From contig JBCFBK010000017.1 of NCBI GenBank assembly GCA_038562555.1, positions 1 to 64,000 of the forward strand: a DNA stretch of 64,000 nt, written 5' to 3'. Position 1 is the first letter of the stretch, and each line of letters begins with the position of its first letter. Source of the stretch: JBCFBK01 sp038562555. Its GTDB lineage: Bacteria > Bacteroidota > Bacteroidia > Bacteroidales > Prolixibacteraceae. The position numbers and the translations under genes were made by a program. The notes under the pieces are model-generated. The model searched no databases. It saw nothing but the letters and a program-made list of their open reading frames with translations, and was not told where the DNA came from. Shown piece after piece: positions 52,355-61,076 of this stretch.

Positions 52355-52749
52355 TGGAACTGCCGGGAGTCGAACCCGGGTCCAAACGCGGAAGCAATAT
52401 GCTTTCTACATGCTTAGCCCCGACTTGATTTTCGGGCAAGGACTGGATCAGGGCCACCGATCCTCGCCTTAGCTTCTTTATTTTCACAGACCAGGCGAAG
52501 CAACCGGTCTGCTATCTCCGATTTTTTTGCACCACCGTTTCGGACCGCCTCAGAGCATAGCATCCGGGTGATGTCTTGTCCCCGCACCTGGTGCAGGGAT
52601 TAAGCATAAACCTACTTAATTCGGTTACGCAGCAAGAGCGTAGTTATTTTCGCCAATTAATTGTTCGATCATTGAGATTTTCGAGCCAACAACCAAAGCT
52701 CGTCATGCTTACATACCTCTTCTACACGCTGTCAAAACCAGTCAGCCCC
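52355..52749 (-). ncRNA. ssrA: tmRNA (tag GENNYALAA)
   Basis: On the minus strand the molecule starts GGGGCTGACTGGTTTTGACA and ends with the tRNA-like T arm (GGTTCGACTCCCGG) and CAGTTCCA. The ends pair as an acceptor stem with two G-U pairs. The tag frame encodes Gly-Glu-Asn-Asn-Tyr-Ala-Leu-Ala-Ala followed by TAA. The 3' CCA is not encoded. It tags proteins from stalled ribosomes for Clp-type proteases. Confidence 0.95.
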
Positions 52750-52830
52750 GTGTAATTTTAATTCAACGCCCAGACGCTGCAACAGAACACCGCTCGCTCT
52801 GTCCGCAGCTGTGATCGTTAAATTATACGG

Positions 52831-52838
52831 CAAAGATA
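52831..52838 (-). promoter_or_regulatory. -7 promoter box (TATCTTTG) for tmRNA
   Basis: On the minus strand TATCTTTG is a perfect TAnnTTTG match, 82 bp upstream of the mature 5' end, implying a processed leader. Confidence 0.7.
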
Positions 52839-52908
52839 ATCTAATTTTAAGTTTTGCACAATTATTGTTAGGAGCGTAATCATAAATACAACCTGTAAAT
52901 TCAAAGAA

Positions 52909-53361
52909 ATGAAAAAAATCTTATTGCTGCTGTTCATGACCGGCGTTCTCGCTGCCTGCGAAGGCCCGGAAGGACCAATGGGGCCTCCGGGGGAGCCGGG
53001 TCAAGGTCCAAACTGGGTTGTTCTGGATATTACCATCGCCGAAAACGATTGGAAGAGGACCGGTGATGCGAATCAACTGGGATCCTACTTTTCCGCTTCC
53101 TTTAACGTTCCGGAGCTCACCAATACCGTTTACAACGACGGCATTGTCATGGCTTATATCGAGTTTGAAGGGGAATTCCAAACGCCTCTCCCCTACACTC
53201 GTTATTACGGAGAACCGCAAGGAGATTCTGAAGCGCTTTGGAGTGAAATACTTGATTATGAATACAAGACCGGGTCAATCACGTTTTATTCCACTCCTTC
53301 TGATTTCATAACCGAACACACACCAGACGGAGCGGTGATCAGATTAGCATTTATTTGGTAG
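52909..53361 (+). CDS. Lipoprotein with a short collagen-like Gly-Pro segment
   Basis: 150 residues. The lipoprotein signal ends VLAAC (Cys 17), followed at once by EGPEGPMGPPGEPGQGP, a collagen-like Gly-x-y run of five repeats. A ~110-residue beta-rich domain without a recognised family follows. Bacteroidota surface lipoproteins with this short GPxG linker after the lipid Cys are common; the segment may act as a stalk. Monocistronic, divergent from tmRNA. Confidence 0.75.
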   Translation: MKKILLLLFMTGVLAACEGPEGPMGPPGEPGQGPNWVVLDITIAENDWKRTGDANQLGSYFSASFNVPELTNTVYNDGIVMAYIEFEGEFQTPLPYTRYYGEPQGDSEALWSEILDYEYKTGSITFYSTPSDFITEHTPDGAVIRLAFIW

Positions 53362-53436
53362 TCGAATGGTGTATCAATTTTCCTTCAGTTATCCAAAATA
53401 ATTGAAGCGTTATCATTTTTTATCCGATGAAAGTAT

Positions 53437-53444
53437 TATTTTTG
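53437..53444 (+). promoter_or_regulatory. -7 promoter box (TATTTTTG) for tRNA-Pro
   Basis: A perfect TAnnTTTG match 17 bp before the mature tRNA 5' end. Confidence 0.7.
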
Positions 53445-53460
53445 CATCCCGTTAACCAAT

Positions 53461-53533
53461 CGGGATGTAGCGCAGTTGGTAGCGTACCACGTTCGGGACG
53501 TGGGGGTCGCCTGTTCGAGTCAGGTCATCCCGA
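53461..53533 (+). tRNA. tRNA-Pro (anticodon CGG)
   Basis: The cloverleaf is complete: acceptor CGGGATG / CATCCCG, anticodon stem CCACG / CGTGG with loop TTCGGGA, T arm with GTTCGAGTC. The anticodon is CGG, reading CCG. The CCA end is not encoded (ACAA follows). Confidence 0.95.
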
Positions 53534-53541
53534 CAAACTTC

Positions 53542-53583
53542 AAAAACCTGTGAATCGTATGAGTTACAGGTTTTTTCTTTTTT
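53542..53583 (+). terminator. Rho-independent terminator of tRNA-Pro
   Basis: A 10-bp stem, AAAAACCTGT / ACAGGTTTTT, is followed by a long T-rich tract. Confidence 0.85.
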
Positions 53584-53654
53584 GACCATTCGCGCCGCAA
53601 TGCCATAAGCATCGAAACGGTTTTTTTTTGTATCTTTTGGCCACCAAAATACTA

Positions 53655-54794
53655 ATGATTTCTCCAATGCATACACTGAAAATCCTCCTGTTTATACTTG
53701 CAATTGGCGCTCTCCCGCTGGCCCTGACCGGACAGGGACACCAATCATTTAAACCCGGCGAAATATGGCCCGACAATGAGGGCGTCCACATAAATGCTCA
53801 CGGCGGGGGCATCTTAAAACACAGAAGCACCTATTACTGGTATGGCGAACATAAGGTAGAAGGAAAAGCCGGCAATGTAGCCCTGGTGGGTGTTCACTGC
53901 TATTCATCCAAAGACCTGTATAACTGGACAGACATGGGTATCGCACTGCCTGTTTCAGACGACCCTGAAAGTATGATCGTTAAAGGTTGCATTATCGAGC
54001 GCCCGAAAGTCATCTACAATGAGGCCACCAAAAAGTTTGTGATGTGGTTTCATCATGAGTTAAAAGGCATGGGGTACAGGGCGGCAAAAACAGGCGTTGC
54101 TGTGGCCGATGATCCCACAGGTCCGTTCCGTTACCTGGAAAGCATTAATCCGAATGCCGGCCAGTGGCCACTGAACTTCACGGACGATCAAAAAAAGATG
54201 AACTTTCCCGCCGAACTGAAAGATTGGTCGGACGAATGGAAAGAGGCAGTCGCCAACGGCATATTTGTTCACCGTGATATCGAGAAGGGGCAGATGGCCC
54301 GCGACATGGCTCTTTTTGTTGATGACGATGGTAAGGCGTATCACATTCACGCCTCGGAGGAAAACCTGACCCTGCACATCTGCCTGCTGAATGATGAATA
54401 TACCGGATTTACCGATCAGTATGTGACCATGATGCCCGCCGGTCATAATGAGGCGCCCGCAATCTTCAAAAAAGACGGGAAGTATTACCTGATCACATCC
54501 GGATGCACCGGCTGGGAACCAAATGCGGCACGCTCGTTTGTCTCCGATCACATGTTCGGTCCATGGGAAGCTTTGGGTAACCCCTGCCGGGGAGCAGATG
54601 AACAGGTTAATACAACCTTTGACGCCCAGGGTACCTTTATTCTGGAAAATCCGCAGCGAAAAGGGCAGTTTATCTTTATGGCCGACCGTTGGGAACCCGA
54701 CAACGCCATCGACGGCCGCTACGTCTGGCTCCCCATTATATTTAATGCGGAAAAACCGGAGATCCATTGGTCGCCGGAATGGAAGCTGAAGTAG
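53655..54794 (+). CDS. GH43-family glycoside hydrolase
   Basis: About 379 residues. A signal peptide (TLKILLFILAIGALPLALTG) is followed by a five-bladed propeller: HINAHGGGILKHRSTYYWYG, where the Asp-equivalent start of blade 1 reads NAHGGG, then IIERPKVIYNEATKKFVMWF, RDMALFVDDDGKAYHIHASE and GHNEAPAIFKKDGKYYLITS. The E in NEAP is the likely general acid. The overall pattern resembles GH43 members acting on beta-linked galactans (subfamilies 24/34), but this is by eye. ATG 53667 is an alternative start. The gene lies alone, before a region of gene relics. Confidence 0.8.
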   Translation: MISPMHTLKILLFILAIGALPLALTGQGHQSFKPGEIWPDNEGVHINAHGGGILKHRSTYYWYGEHKVEGKAGNVALVGVHCYSSKDLYNWTDMGIALPVSDDPESMIVKGCIIERPKVIYNEATKKFVMWFHHELKGMGYRAAKTGVAVADDPTGPFRYLESINPNAGQWPLNFTDDQKKMNFPAELKDWSDEWKEAVANGIFVHRDIEKGQMARDMALFVDDDGKAYHIHASEENLTLHICLLNDEYTGFTDQYVTMMPAGHNEAPAIFKKDGKYYLITSGCTGWEPNAARSFVSDHMFGPWEALGNPCRGADEQVNTTFDAQGTFILENPQRKGQFIFMADRWEPDNAIDGRYVWLPIIFNAEKPEIHWSPEWKLK

Positions 54795-54844
54795 AGACCT
54801 TTCTGAATCCATTGCAGTTAGCCAGGTTGAGAAAAAACGTATGA

Positions 54845-54995
54845 AGAAACGCCCGATAGGAATCGTCTGGAAATCCTCTTTTGCCCTCACCTGTCCGCAG
54901 TGCAAATAACCCACCAGTATATTTTTAATGAATATCGGTAGGAACATTCCGTACAAGCCGTTATAACATTGGTAGAGAAGAGCGGCTTTTTGAGT
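54845..54995 (-). pseudogene. Relic of a PocR-type sensory domain (probable AraC-family regulator fragment)
   Basis: On the minus strand the translation YNGLYGMFLPIFIKNILVGY followed by LHCGQVRAKEDF matches the PocR ligand-binding pattern (C-x-x-G-L, P-I, G, GQV). No start and no DNA-binding domain are present nearby. The surrounding minus-strand frame runs on into antisense of the GH43 gene, which is coincidental. A short dead fragment is the best reading. It abuts another relic on the opposite strand. Confidence 0.5.
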
Positions 54996-55221
54996 TTGTC
55001 GGCTTCCCAGGATCTTTGACACCCCCGACCAGGCGGCTAAAGTATTAAAAAAGCTTGGATCAAAGACCATTGACCAAAGTGGGTGGCATGTCTATGCCAA
55101 CATGGAACACGTCCTGAAATACCTCATGGAAGTCGGACAGCCGCATGCCAGGGGCTCTTACCCGAGGACTGAAATCCGGTCAAGGGGTCGGCTCATACCG
55201 GCGCTGACGACCGGATTTTAA
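54994..55221 (+). pseudogene. C-terminal relic, perhaps of a DegT/DnrJ/EryC1/StrS-type aminotransferase
   Basis: The open frame 54994-55221 has no start and reads IFDTPDQAAKVLKKLGSKTI, then DQSGWHVYANMEHVL, then PHARGSYPRTEI. The last piece resembles the GxLPRTDDI region near the end of DegT-type PLP aminotransferases, after which the match fails. It is probably the remnant of a gene deleted at its 5' end. The remaining ~100 bp to the next gene holds no feature beyond its A/T-rich leader. Confidence 0.4.
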
Positions 55222-55322
55222 TCAAAGATTTTAGCCGGGGAAAGGGAAATCTTTCGAATTATACTATTTTTAACGACTTTGTTGTAAATCCAATTTTCCA
55301 TTAAAACTTAAATCACAAAACG

Positions 55323-56471
55323 ATGTCGACGAAAGAAATCAGGGTGGCTCTCATCGGGCACCAATTCATGGGGATCGCCCATTCAAATGCCTTCAGGAAT
55401 GCAGCCATGTGGACCAACCTTCCCGCGCGGGTTACCATGAAATGTCTGTGCGCAAAAGACAGTACGGAGAATCTGCAGGCGTTTGCCTCTAAATACGGGT
55501 GGGAAGAAGTAGAAACCGACTGGCGTAAAGTAGTGGTACGCGATGATATTGATTTGATCAGTATTGCTGCGCCAAACGTGCTGCACCGTGAAATTGCCAT
55601 CGAAGCTGCCAAAAACGGCAAACATATCCTGTGTGAAAAACCGCTCGCCAATAGCCTCGCGGAAGCCAGGGAAATGCTCGATGCCGTCGAAAAATATGGC
55701 GTTAAAAACTGCTGTGGTTACTCCTATCGCTTTACGCCTTCCCTGGCACTTGCCCGGCAACTGGTGCAGGAAGGCCGTATCGGGCGCATTTATCATGTCT
55801 TTGTCCGCTATGCCCAGGACTGGATCAGGGACCCCGATTTTGCCATGGTATGGCGGTTTAACAAGGAAATTGCCGGCTCGGGGCCTTTGGGCGACCTGAG
55901 TGCTCATTCTATCGACGCCACCCGTTTCATCACCGGATTAAAATTCAGGGAAGTCACCGGTAACCTGCAGACCCTGATCAGGGAACGCCCGCTAAGCAGC
56001 ACCGATCTCTCAGGCCCGAAAGGAACCGTTACTGTTGATGACGTGGCTCAGTTCCTGGTGAACTTTGAAGGCGGCGCCACGGGGTGTTTCGAATCCACAC
56101 GCCTGGCAACCGGCCGCAAAAACTATAACACCATCGAAGTGAACGGCGAAAAAGGTTCAATCGTCTGGAATTTTGAAGACCAGAACTACCTGCTGTTTTA
56201 CGACAATAACCAGTCGCCGCAGGAAGCAGGTTTCCGAAAAATCAATGTGACACATGATGTTCATCCCTACCAGGGAGGCTGGTGGCCACAGGGCCATGGC
56301 ATCGGTTATGCCGATTCCTTTGTGATCGAAGTCGCTGAGTTTATCCGCTCGATTGTCGAAGATAAACCGTTCAGCCCGAATTTTGAAGACGGACTGAAAT
56401 GCCAGGAAGTTCTTGAAGCTGTAGCCCAATCGGCAGAACAGCGATGCTGGGTGGAACTGAAAAAAACCTGA
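55323..56471 (+). CDS. Gfo/Idh/MocA-family oxidoreductase
   Basis: 382 residues without signal peptide. The N-terminal region IRVALIGHQFMGIAHSNAFR is a Rossmann start with GHxxMG instead of GxGxxG. The family Lys motif HILCEKPLANSLAEAREMLD and GDLSAHSIDATRFITG (catalytic His) follow. HPYQGGWWPQGHGIGYADSF near the end is typical of one subgroup of sugar dehydrogenases in glycan loci. The substrate is unknown. The following 13 bp lead into a truncated permease gene, hinting at an original operon with an uptake gene now lost. Confidence 0.85.
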   Translation: MSTKEIRVALIGHQFMGIAHSNAFRNAAMWTNLPARVTMKCLCAKDSTENLQAFASKYGWEEVETDWRKVVVRDDIDLISIAAPNVLHREIAIEAAKNGKHILCEKPLANSLAEAREMLDAVEKYGVKNCCGYSYRFTPSLALARQLVQEGRIGRIYHVFVRYAQDWIRDPDFAMVWRFNKEIAGSGPLGDLSAHSIDATRFITGLKFREVTGNLQTLIRERPLSSTDLSGPKGTVTVDDVAQFLVNFEGGATGCFESTRLATGRKNYNTIEVNGEKGSIVWNFEDQNYLLFYDNNQSPQEAGFRKINVTHDVHPYQGGWWPQGHGIGYADSFVIEVAEFIRSIVEDKPFSPNFEDGLKCQEVLEAVAQSAEQRCWVELKKT

Positions 56472-56484
56472 AAAAAACAAAAAA

Positions 56485-56715
56485 ATGACACCTGACCATA
56501 ACCGTTCGGACGTTAAATTAAGGCGTGTATTGTCGCTGAAAGACCTGATCATATACGGGATTATTCTGATACAGCCGGTAGCCGCTTTGCCGCTGTTTGG
56601 CCACGCCAACAATATTTCGCAGGGTCATGCCGTAACCACCGTCCTCACAGCTATGGTCGCCATGATTTTTACAGCCGTCAGTTATGATGATGGATTTTTC
56701 ATGGCACGGGAATAA
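56485..56715 (+). pseudogene. 5' fragment of an APC-family amino-acid permease
   Basis: The first ~65 codons (LRRVLSLKDLIIYGIILIQP, VAALPLFGHANNISQGH, TTVLTAMVAMIFTAVSY) are the N-terminus with the first two membrane helices of an APC transporter. After Tyr the frame changes to unrelated DDGFFMARE and stops. Intact members have 450 or more residues. This is a truncated remnant. The stretch to 56864 has only a 9-bp inverted repeat (56741-56749 / 56796-56804). Confidence 0.75.
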
Positions 56716-56864
56716 GAAAAGCAGAAATATGAAACGAGCCACGAACGCCGCAGTTTACGCCCAAGGTGATCTTTATTGGCGAGTTCCATACCGTTGGCGT
56801 TCGTTAGAAAAGTAATGCAGCTTAGTACGAAAGTTATGTACAGTTAAATTTGAAAAAATAACAT

Positions 56865-57542
56865 ATGAAAAAATGTGTCATTTTTGATATGGACGGGGTG
56901 ATCATCGACAGCGAACCGATTCACCAGGAGTGCGAACGCAGGGTGTTCAGTCTCCTGGGAATCCGAATCTCCGAAGAAGAACACGATGCCCTGATCGGGA
57001 CAACCGACAAGACCATGTGGCAGCGGCTGGGGAAAGCACACGATCTCCCTATTAAAACAGCCGAAATCATCGAGCTCAAAAAGTCGCTTTACATGGAATG
57101 CCTGAAGCAGGAAACCTGCCTCAGGCCAATCTCCCGGATTCCCGAGCTGATTGTTTCGCTGGTTAAAAACGGCTTTACGCTGGCGCTGGCGTCCTCATCC
57201 CCCCGCCAGCAGATTGATTATATTCTGGAGCGTTTTGGAATTAAGGATTTCTTTTGGGCGACCGTAAGCGGAGAAGATGTGGAGACCGGAAAACCTGATC
57301 CGGACATTTTTTTGAAGGCAGCAGGACTGGTTGGTGTCGAGCCCGGCGCATGCCTGGTCATTGAAGACTCATACAACGGAGTCACCGCTGCAAAAAAGGC
57401 CGGAATGAAATGTGTCGGCTTTGCCAATCCGAATTCGGGAAACCAGGATCTAAGCAACGCCGATCTGATCATCCGCTCGTTCACGGAACTTTCGCCCGGC
57501 CGCATCCTCGGTTTGCTGGGGCAGGAGCATTCACTTCAGTAA
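56865..57542 (+). CDS. HAD-superfamily hydrolase, beta-phosphoglucomutase/phosphatase-like
   Basis: 225 residues. Motif I is DMDGVIIDSEP (nucleophile and acid Asp), motif II ALASSS, motif III Lys in ETGKPDPDIF, and motif IV VIEDSYNGVTAAKKAG. A helical cap lies between motifs I and II. The form is that of 2-deoxyglucose-6-phosphatase or beta-phosphoglucomutase relatives; substrate not assigned. It is intact although both neighbours are gene fragments. Confidence 0.85.
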   Translation: MKKCVIFDMDGVIIDSEPIHQECERRVFSLLGIRISEEEHDALIGTTDKTMWQRLGKAHDLPIKTAEIIELKKSLYMECLKQETCLRPISRIPELIVSLVKNGFTLALASSSPRQQIDYILERFGIKDFFWATVSGEDVETGKPDPDIFLKAAGLVGVEPGACLVIEDSYNGVTAAKKAGMKCVGFANPNSGNQDLSNADLIIRSFTELSPGRILGLLGQEHSLQ

Positions 57543-57622
57543 ATTCTTAAATCAAAGGGCTTTATGGAGTCAATACGCCAGTTATACCGCATCAGCCACG
57601 GCCCCCTCGCCGTCGTCCTTAA

Positions 57623-58063
57623 AGAAACCAGTACCGGCGGATTGTGACTATCCCCCGGCTGATCAGGCAGACCAGCATGCTGCAGCTTTGCACCCTGCTG
57701 GGAACAGTCCTGACCGTGCTGATTGTCACCACACGCGGAGAAATCCTCCTCATGGAACACCGCGCCGATATTTCGATCTGGTTCGTGGTTGCCCTTGGAC
57801 TTCCCAATGCGCTGATATGGGCCGGGATCTGGCCGCTGGCGCTGGAAGGCCTGGGCAAATATACCAAGGACGGTTCAGGGCTCCTGATCATGGGCTTAAG
57901 CGGAAACGCCATCCTCCCGCTGCTTTACGGGACTTTTGCAGACCTGTACGACGTCCGGCTGGCTTATTGGGTTTTATTGCCCTGCTATTTATACCTGGTC
58001 TATTATGCCTTCAAAGGCCACCGGATACGCGACTGGAAACTCCGGGCGTTCTTTTCAGCATAA
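57623..58063 (+). pseudogene. 3' fragment of a FucP/GluP-type MFS sugar transporter
   Basis: The frame opens after a stop at 57620-57622. It encodes only the last ~130 residues of a fucose:proton-symporter-type protein, including LPNALIWAGIWPLALEGLGK, SGLLIMGLSGNAILPLLYG and YLVYYAFKGHRIRDWK. Whole proteins have about 400-440 residues. No start codon with a fitting leader exists, although a GTG at 57644 could initiate. It is a truncated remnant. Confidence 0.75.
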
Positions 58064-58139
58064 GCCATAGTTTTCAGATCGAAAAATAAAATGCTATTAT
58101 TGCAAATAATTTAATGAACGATCCTTAAACATCAACTAC

Positions 58140-58631
58140 ATGACTAACGCTAAACCATTTACAAACCTACAGCTAACGACCCTTGTCGTTTTGCGTTTCC
58201 TCATCGGCTGGCATTTGCTGTATGAGGGATTTTCAAAGCTGATGAATCCCCAGTGGTCATCGGCGGGCTTCCTGAGGGAATCCCAATGGATCATGGAAGG
58301 AATCGCCAAATGGATCACTTCAGATCCCGGTGTGCTGAACGCCGTTGACTTTATCAATACCTGGGGTCTGATCGCCATCGGACTGGGTCTGATCCTTGGT
58401 CTGTTGGGACGCGTTGCAGCCGTATCCGGCATGATCCTGCTGCTTGTGTATTACCTGAACAACGCTCCGATTCCCGGCCTGGAATATTCCATTCCCAATG
58501 AAGGGAATAACCTGATTGTCAGCAAAACGCTTATCGAAGCAGTTGCGCTGCTGGTGCTGGTTATTTTCCCGACCAGTCACCTGATCGGACTTGACCTGCT
58601 GGTAAGGCGGATGAAAAAAAGGAATAACTAA
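58140..58631 (+). CDS. DoxX-family four-helix membrane protein
   Basis: 163 residues with four membrane helices (TTLVVLRFLIGWHLLYEGFS; FINTWGLIAIGLGLILGLLG; AAVSGMILLLVYYLNNAPI; TLIEAVALLVLVIFPTSHLI). RFLIGWHLLYEGFSKLM is characteristic of DoxX/DoxD proteins. It starts after an A-rich leader and is followed 17 bp later by a Gfo/Idh/MocA gene; the DoxX-Gfo/Idh pairing recurs in Bacteroidota and may reflect electron passage from a periplasmic sugar oxidoreductase to quinones (hypothesis). Confidence 0.8.
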   Translation: MTNAKPFTNLQLTTLVVLRFLIGWHLLYEGFSKLMNPQWSSAGFLRESQWIMEGIAKWITSDPGVLNAVDFINTWGLIAIGLGLILGLLGRVAAVSGMILLLVYYLNNAPIPGLEYSIPNEGNNLIVSKTLIEAVALLVLVIFPTSHLIGLDLLVRRMKKRNN

Positions 58632-58648
58632 CCGAAGGAGAAACGAAT

Positions 58649-60238
58649 ATGACAAACCAGAAAGATAAGGCATTGAATCCCGATGCCAACTCAAACCAGG
58701 TAAACCGGCGCACCGTGTTAAAAGCGCTGGCAGGAGTCCCCGTCCTTGGACTCTTTGCCTACGAAGCTGCCAAAAGCCTTTCTTATACCGGCGGAAAAGC
58801 CGACCGCTCGAAAATGGTCATCAGGGAATTAGGCCTCGACCAGATCAGCGCTCCTAAAATAACAGCCGGCTCAACCGGAAAAGGAGACCTGCTCCGCATC
58901 GGCTTCGTTGGTTTTGGAAGCCGGGCCAAGCAACTCTCACGGGGACTTGGCTTCGCCAGCCAATCAGACGCCGAGGCCATGAAAGCCCGGGGAACCCTCG
59001 AGGACTGGATGAAACAAACCGATCTGAATGTGGCCATCACCGGCATCTGTGATGTGTTTGACCTGCATGCCGAAAACGGGCTGGATATCGCAGCCAAAGG
59101 ATTTCAGGTAAACGGAAATACTGCGGCAGAATTACCGGTAAAACGCTACCGGACTTACCGCGAAATGCTAGAGGACAAGGATATTGATGCCGTAATTGTG
59201 GCCACCCCCGATCATCATCATGCCCGGATTTCGGCCGATGCGATCAAAGCCGGGAAACATGTTTACTGCGAAAAAAGTATCAGTCTGACGGAAGCGGAAT
59301 TATATGAAGTTTACGATGCAGTAAAAAGCAGCGACCGTGTTTTTCAACTGGGGCACCAGATTACCCAGAATGTGATTTTCCAGCAGGCAAGGGAGATCAT
59401 CAATAAAAATATCCTGGGTAAGATCTCACTGATTGAAACAACGACGAACAGGAACACGGCCGATGGCGCATGGGTCAGGCATCTGGACGGTCAGGGCAAG
59501 CTAAAGCCAGGCGACGAAAGCTCAATCGATTGGGATCAGTGGCTGGGAAACAGGCCGAAAGTGCCTTTCAGCGTAGAGCGGTTTTATAACTGGACCCAGT
59601 ACTTTGATTATGATACGGGCATGCTCGGACAGCTCTTTACCCATGAATATGACGCCATCAACCAACTCCTGCGTATCGGCATCCCCAAATCGGTCGTTTC
59701 TTCGGGTGGCATTTATTACTGGAAGGACGGACGCGATATGCCCGACGTGCTTCACAGCGTTTTCGAATATCCCGAACGTGAACTGACCATGATCTACAGC
59801 GCTTCACTGGCCAGCAGCCGTCAGCGGGGCCGCGTGATCATGGGGCACGATGCTTCAATGGAACTGGGTGGCTCACTCGATGTGACCTTCGATCCAAATT
59901 CGACGCAGTTTAAAAACCAGATAAAACAGGGACTTATCGATACTTCCGGTCCGATGATCAAGGTTACTCCCGGGTCCGGAAAAATTGATGCAATCACCTC
60001 GGCAACGGAAAAATACTATGCCTCACGCGGATTAACTGATACTTATGTGAACGGTCGCCCCGTCGATGTGACGCATCTGCATATTAAGGAATGGATCGAC
60101 TGCATCCGCAACGGCGGAACGCCAAGCGACGATATCGAAAAAGGATTTGAAGAAGGGATTACTGTCCTCATGGCACATAAGTCGTACCTCGAAAAACGAC
60201 GCGTGGAATGGGATCCGGTAAACAGGAAAATCATCTGA
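58649..60238 (+). CDS. Tat-exported Gfo/Idh/MocA-family oxidoreductase
   Basis: 529 residues. A twin-arginine signal is present after a long N-terminal lead (NRRTVLKALAGVPVLGLFAY). The Rossmann motif is RIGFVGFGSRAKQL and the catalytic Lys lies in HVYCEKSISLTEAEL. An insertion with TTTNRNTADGAWVRHLDGQG and the final helix-rich domain follow. Export by Tat implies it folds with its bound NAD(P) in the cytoplasm. A Shine-Dalgarno sequence (AAGGAG) lies 8 bp before the ATG. Paired with DoxX as above. Substrate unknown. Confidence 0.85.
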   Translation: MTNQKDKALNPDANSNQVNRRTVLKALAGVPVLGLFAYEAAKSLSYTGGKADRSKMVIRELGLDQISAPKITAGSTGKGDLLRIGFVGFGSRAKQLSRGLGFASQSDAEAMKARGTLEDWMKQTDLNVAITGICDVFDLHAENGLDIAAKGFQVNGNTAAELPVKRYRTYREMLEDKDIDAVIVATPDHHHARISADAIKAGKHVYCEKSISLTEAELYEVYDAVKSSDRVFQLGHQITQNVIFQQAREIINKNILGKISLIETTTNRNTADGAWVRHLDGQGKLKPGDESSIDWDQWLGNRPKVPFSVERFYNWTQYFDYDTGMLGQLFTHEYDAINQLLRIGIPKSVVSSGGIYYWKDGRDMPDVLHSVFEYPERELTMIYSASLASSRQRGRVIMGHDASMELGGSLDVTFDPNSTQFKNQIKQGLIDTSGPMIKVTPGSGKIDAITSATEKYYASRGLTDTYVNGRPVDVTHLHIKEWIDCIRNGGTPSDDIEKGFEEGITVLMAHKSYLEKRRVEWDPVNRKII

Positions 60239-60245
60239 AAAACAC

Positions 60246-60273
60246 AGGCTGTCCGATCTTCTTTGGGCAGCCT
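60246..60273 (+). terminator. Weak hairpin after the Gfo/Idh gene
   Basis: A 9-bp stem, AGGCTGTCC / GGGCAGCCT with one G-U pair, has a 10-nt loop and no T run. Confidence 0.35.
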
Positions 60274-60325
60274 CAATCATAAAAAGCGCTATCCGCTAGA
60301 ATTTCGGGTTACGCCCCCTGCAAGC

Positions 60326-61069
60326 CTAGCGATCATTTCCGGACATCCTTGCCTCCAGAAACTGAAGCGCTCTTTTTCCATTGATGACCGGATAAATGGC
60401 TGTTGAACGGCTTCCCCGCATCCCGGTTAAACCCGAACAGCTAAAGACCAGTTCCCCCCGTTGTCCGGGAACAAGTTTTCCGGGATTCGTGAAAGCGATT
60501 TGCTGAGTTGCATCTTCAAGCTCGAAATGCAAAGTCATGGGGTGATCGGTATCATTGGCGTAACGGAGTTTAATCTGCCTGCTTTGCCCCGGCGCAAGCG
60601 CGCCAAAAGCCAGAACCTTCAGGCTAAAGTATAAACCGTCGCCGAAATGATAAGGATAATCCTCCTCCACAGGATGGGTGAACGGGATTACATGACCTTT
60701 GACCCAGATCCGGCTTACGTTTTTGCGATTATTGCTGTAAACAACAATTTCCCTGGAAAAGAAACCCGGACGGTAATTCGGGTTGTATGTGATGGTGATC
60801 CTGCCGGACGAACCGGGCTGAACAGGCTTTCGGAGATATTCATGAGCGGTACACCCACATCCGCTGAAAACCTCGTCAATCAGCACAGGAACGGTACCGT
60901 TGTTTTTAAAGATGAACGTATGCGACACTTTTCCATCCTTTTCCATGATTTTGCCAAAATCATAAGTCCGCTCTCTGAAAGCCAGTGTTTCATCCGCCTT
61001 TTGCGCATTAAGCGACTGAAGGCTGGCTACGGCCGCCCACAAAGTCAATATCACTTTAATCTTCTTCAT
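60326..61069 (-). CDS. DUF1573 exported protein
   Basis: 247 residues from ATG 61069 with a signal peptide (KVILTLWAAVASLQSLNA). Immunoglobulin-like DUF1573 repeats are visible: TYDFGKIMEKDGKVSHTFIF, VFSGCGCTAHEY (Cys pair) and PGSSGRITITYNP. A second, less conserved repeat follows. The family is common in Bacteroidota; a structural role is likely. The in-frame start at 61114 would cover a hairpin and is less likely. It is the last gene of the minus-strand group. Confidence 0.85.
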   Translation of the reverse strand: MKKIKVILTLWAAVASLQSLNAQKADETLAFRERTYDFGKIMEKDGKVSHTFIFKNNGTVPVLIDEVFSGCGCTAHEYLRKPVQPGSSGRITITYNPNYRPGFFSREIVVYSNNRKNVSRIWVKGHVIPFTHPVEEDYPYHFGDGLYFSLKVLAFGALAPGQSRQIKLRYANDTDHPMTLHFELEDATQQIAFTNPGKLVPGQRGELVFSCSGLTGMRGSRSTAIYPVINGKRALQFLEARMSGNDR

Positions 61070-61076
61070 AGCAGGA

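Noticed and set aside
54060..55070. 336-codon minus-strand frame
   Set aside because: Most of it is antisense to the intact GH43 gene and matches no family; only the part near 54845-54995 resembles a real domain and is listed as a relic.
56741..56804. 64-bp segment bounded by 9-bp inverted repeats, considered as a miniature transposon
   Set aside because: No target duplication was seen and no second copy was noticed in the window.
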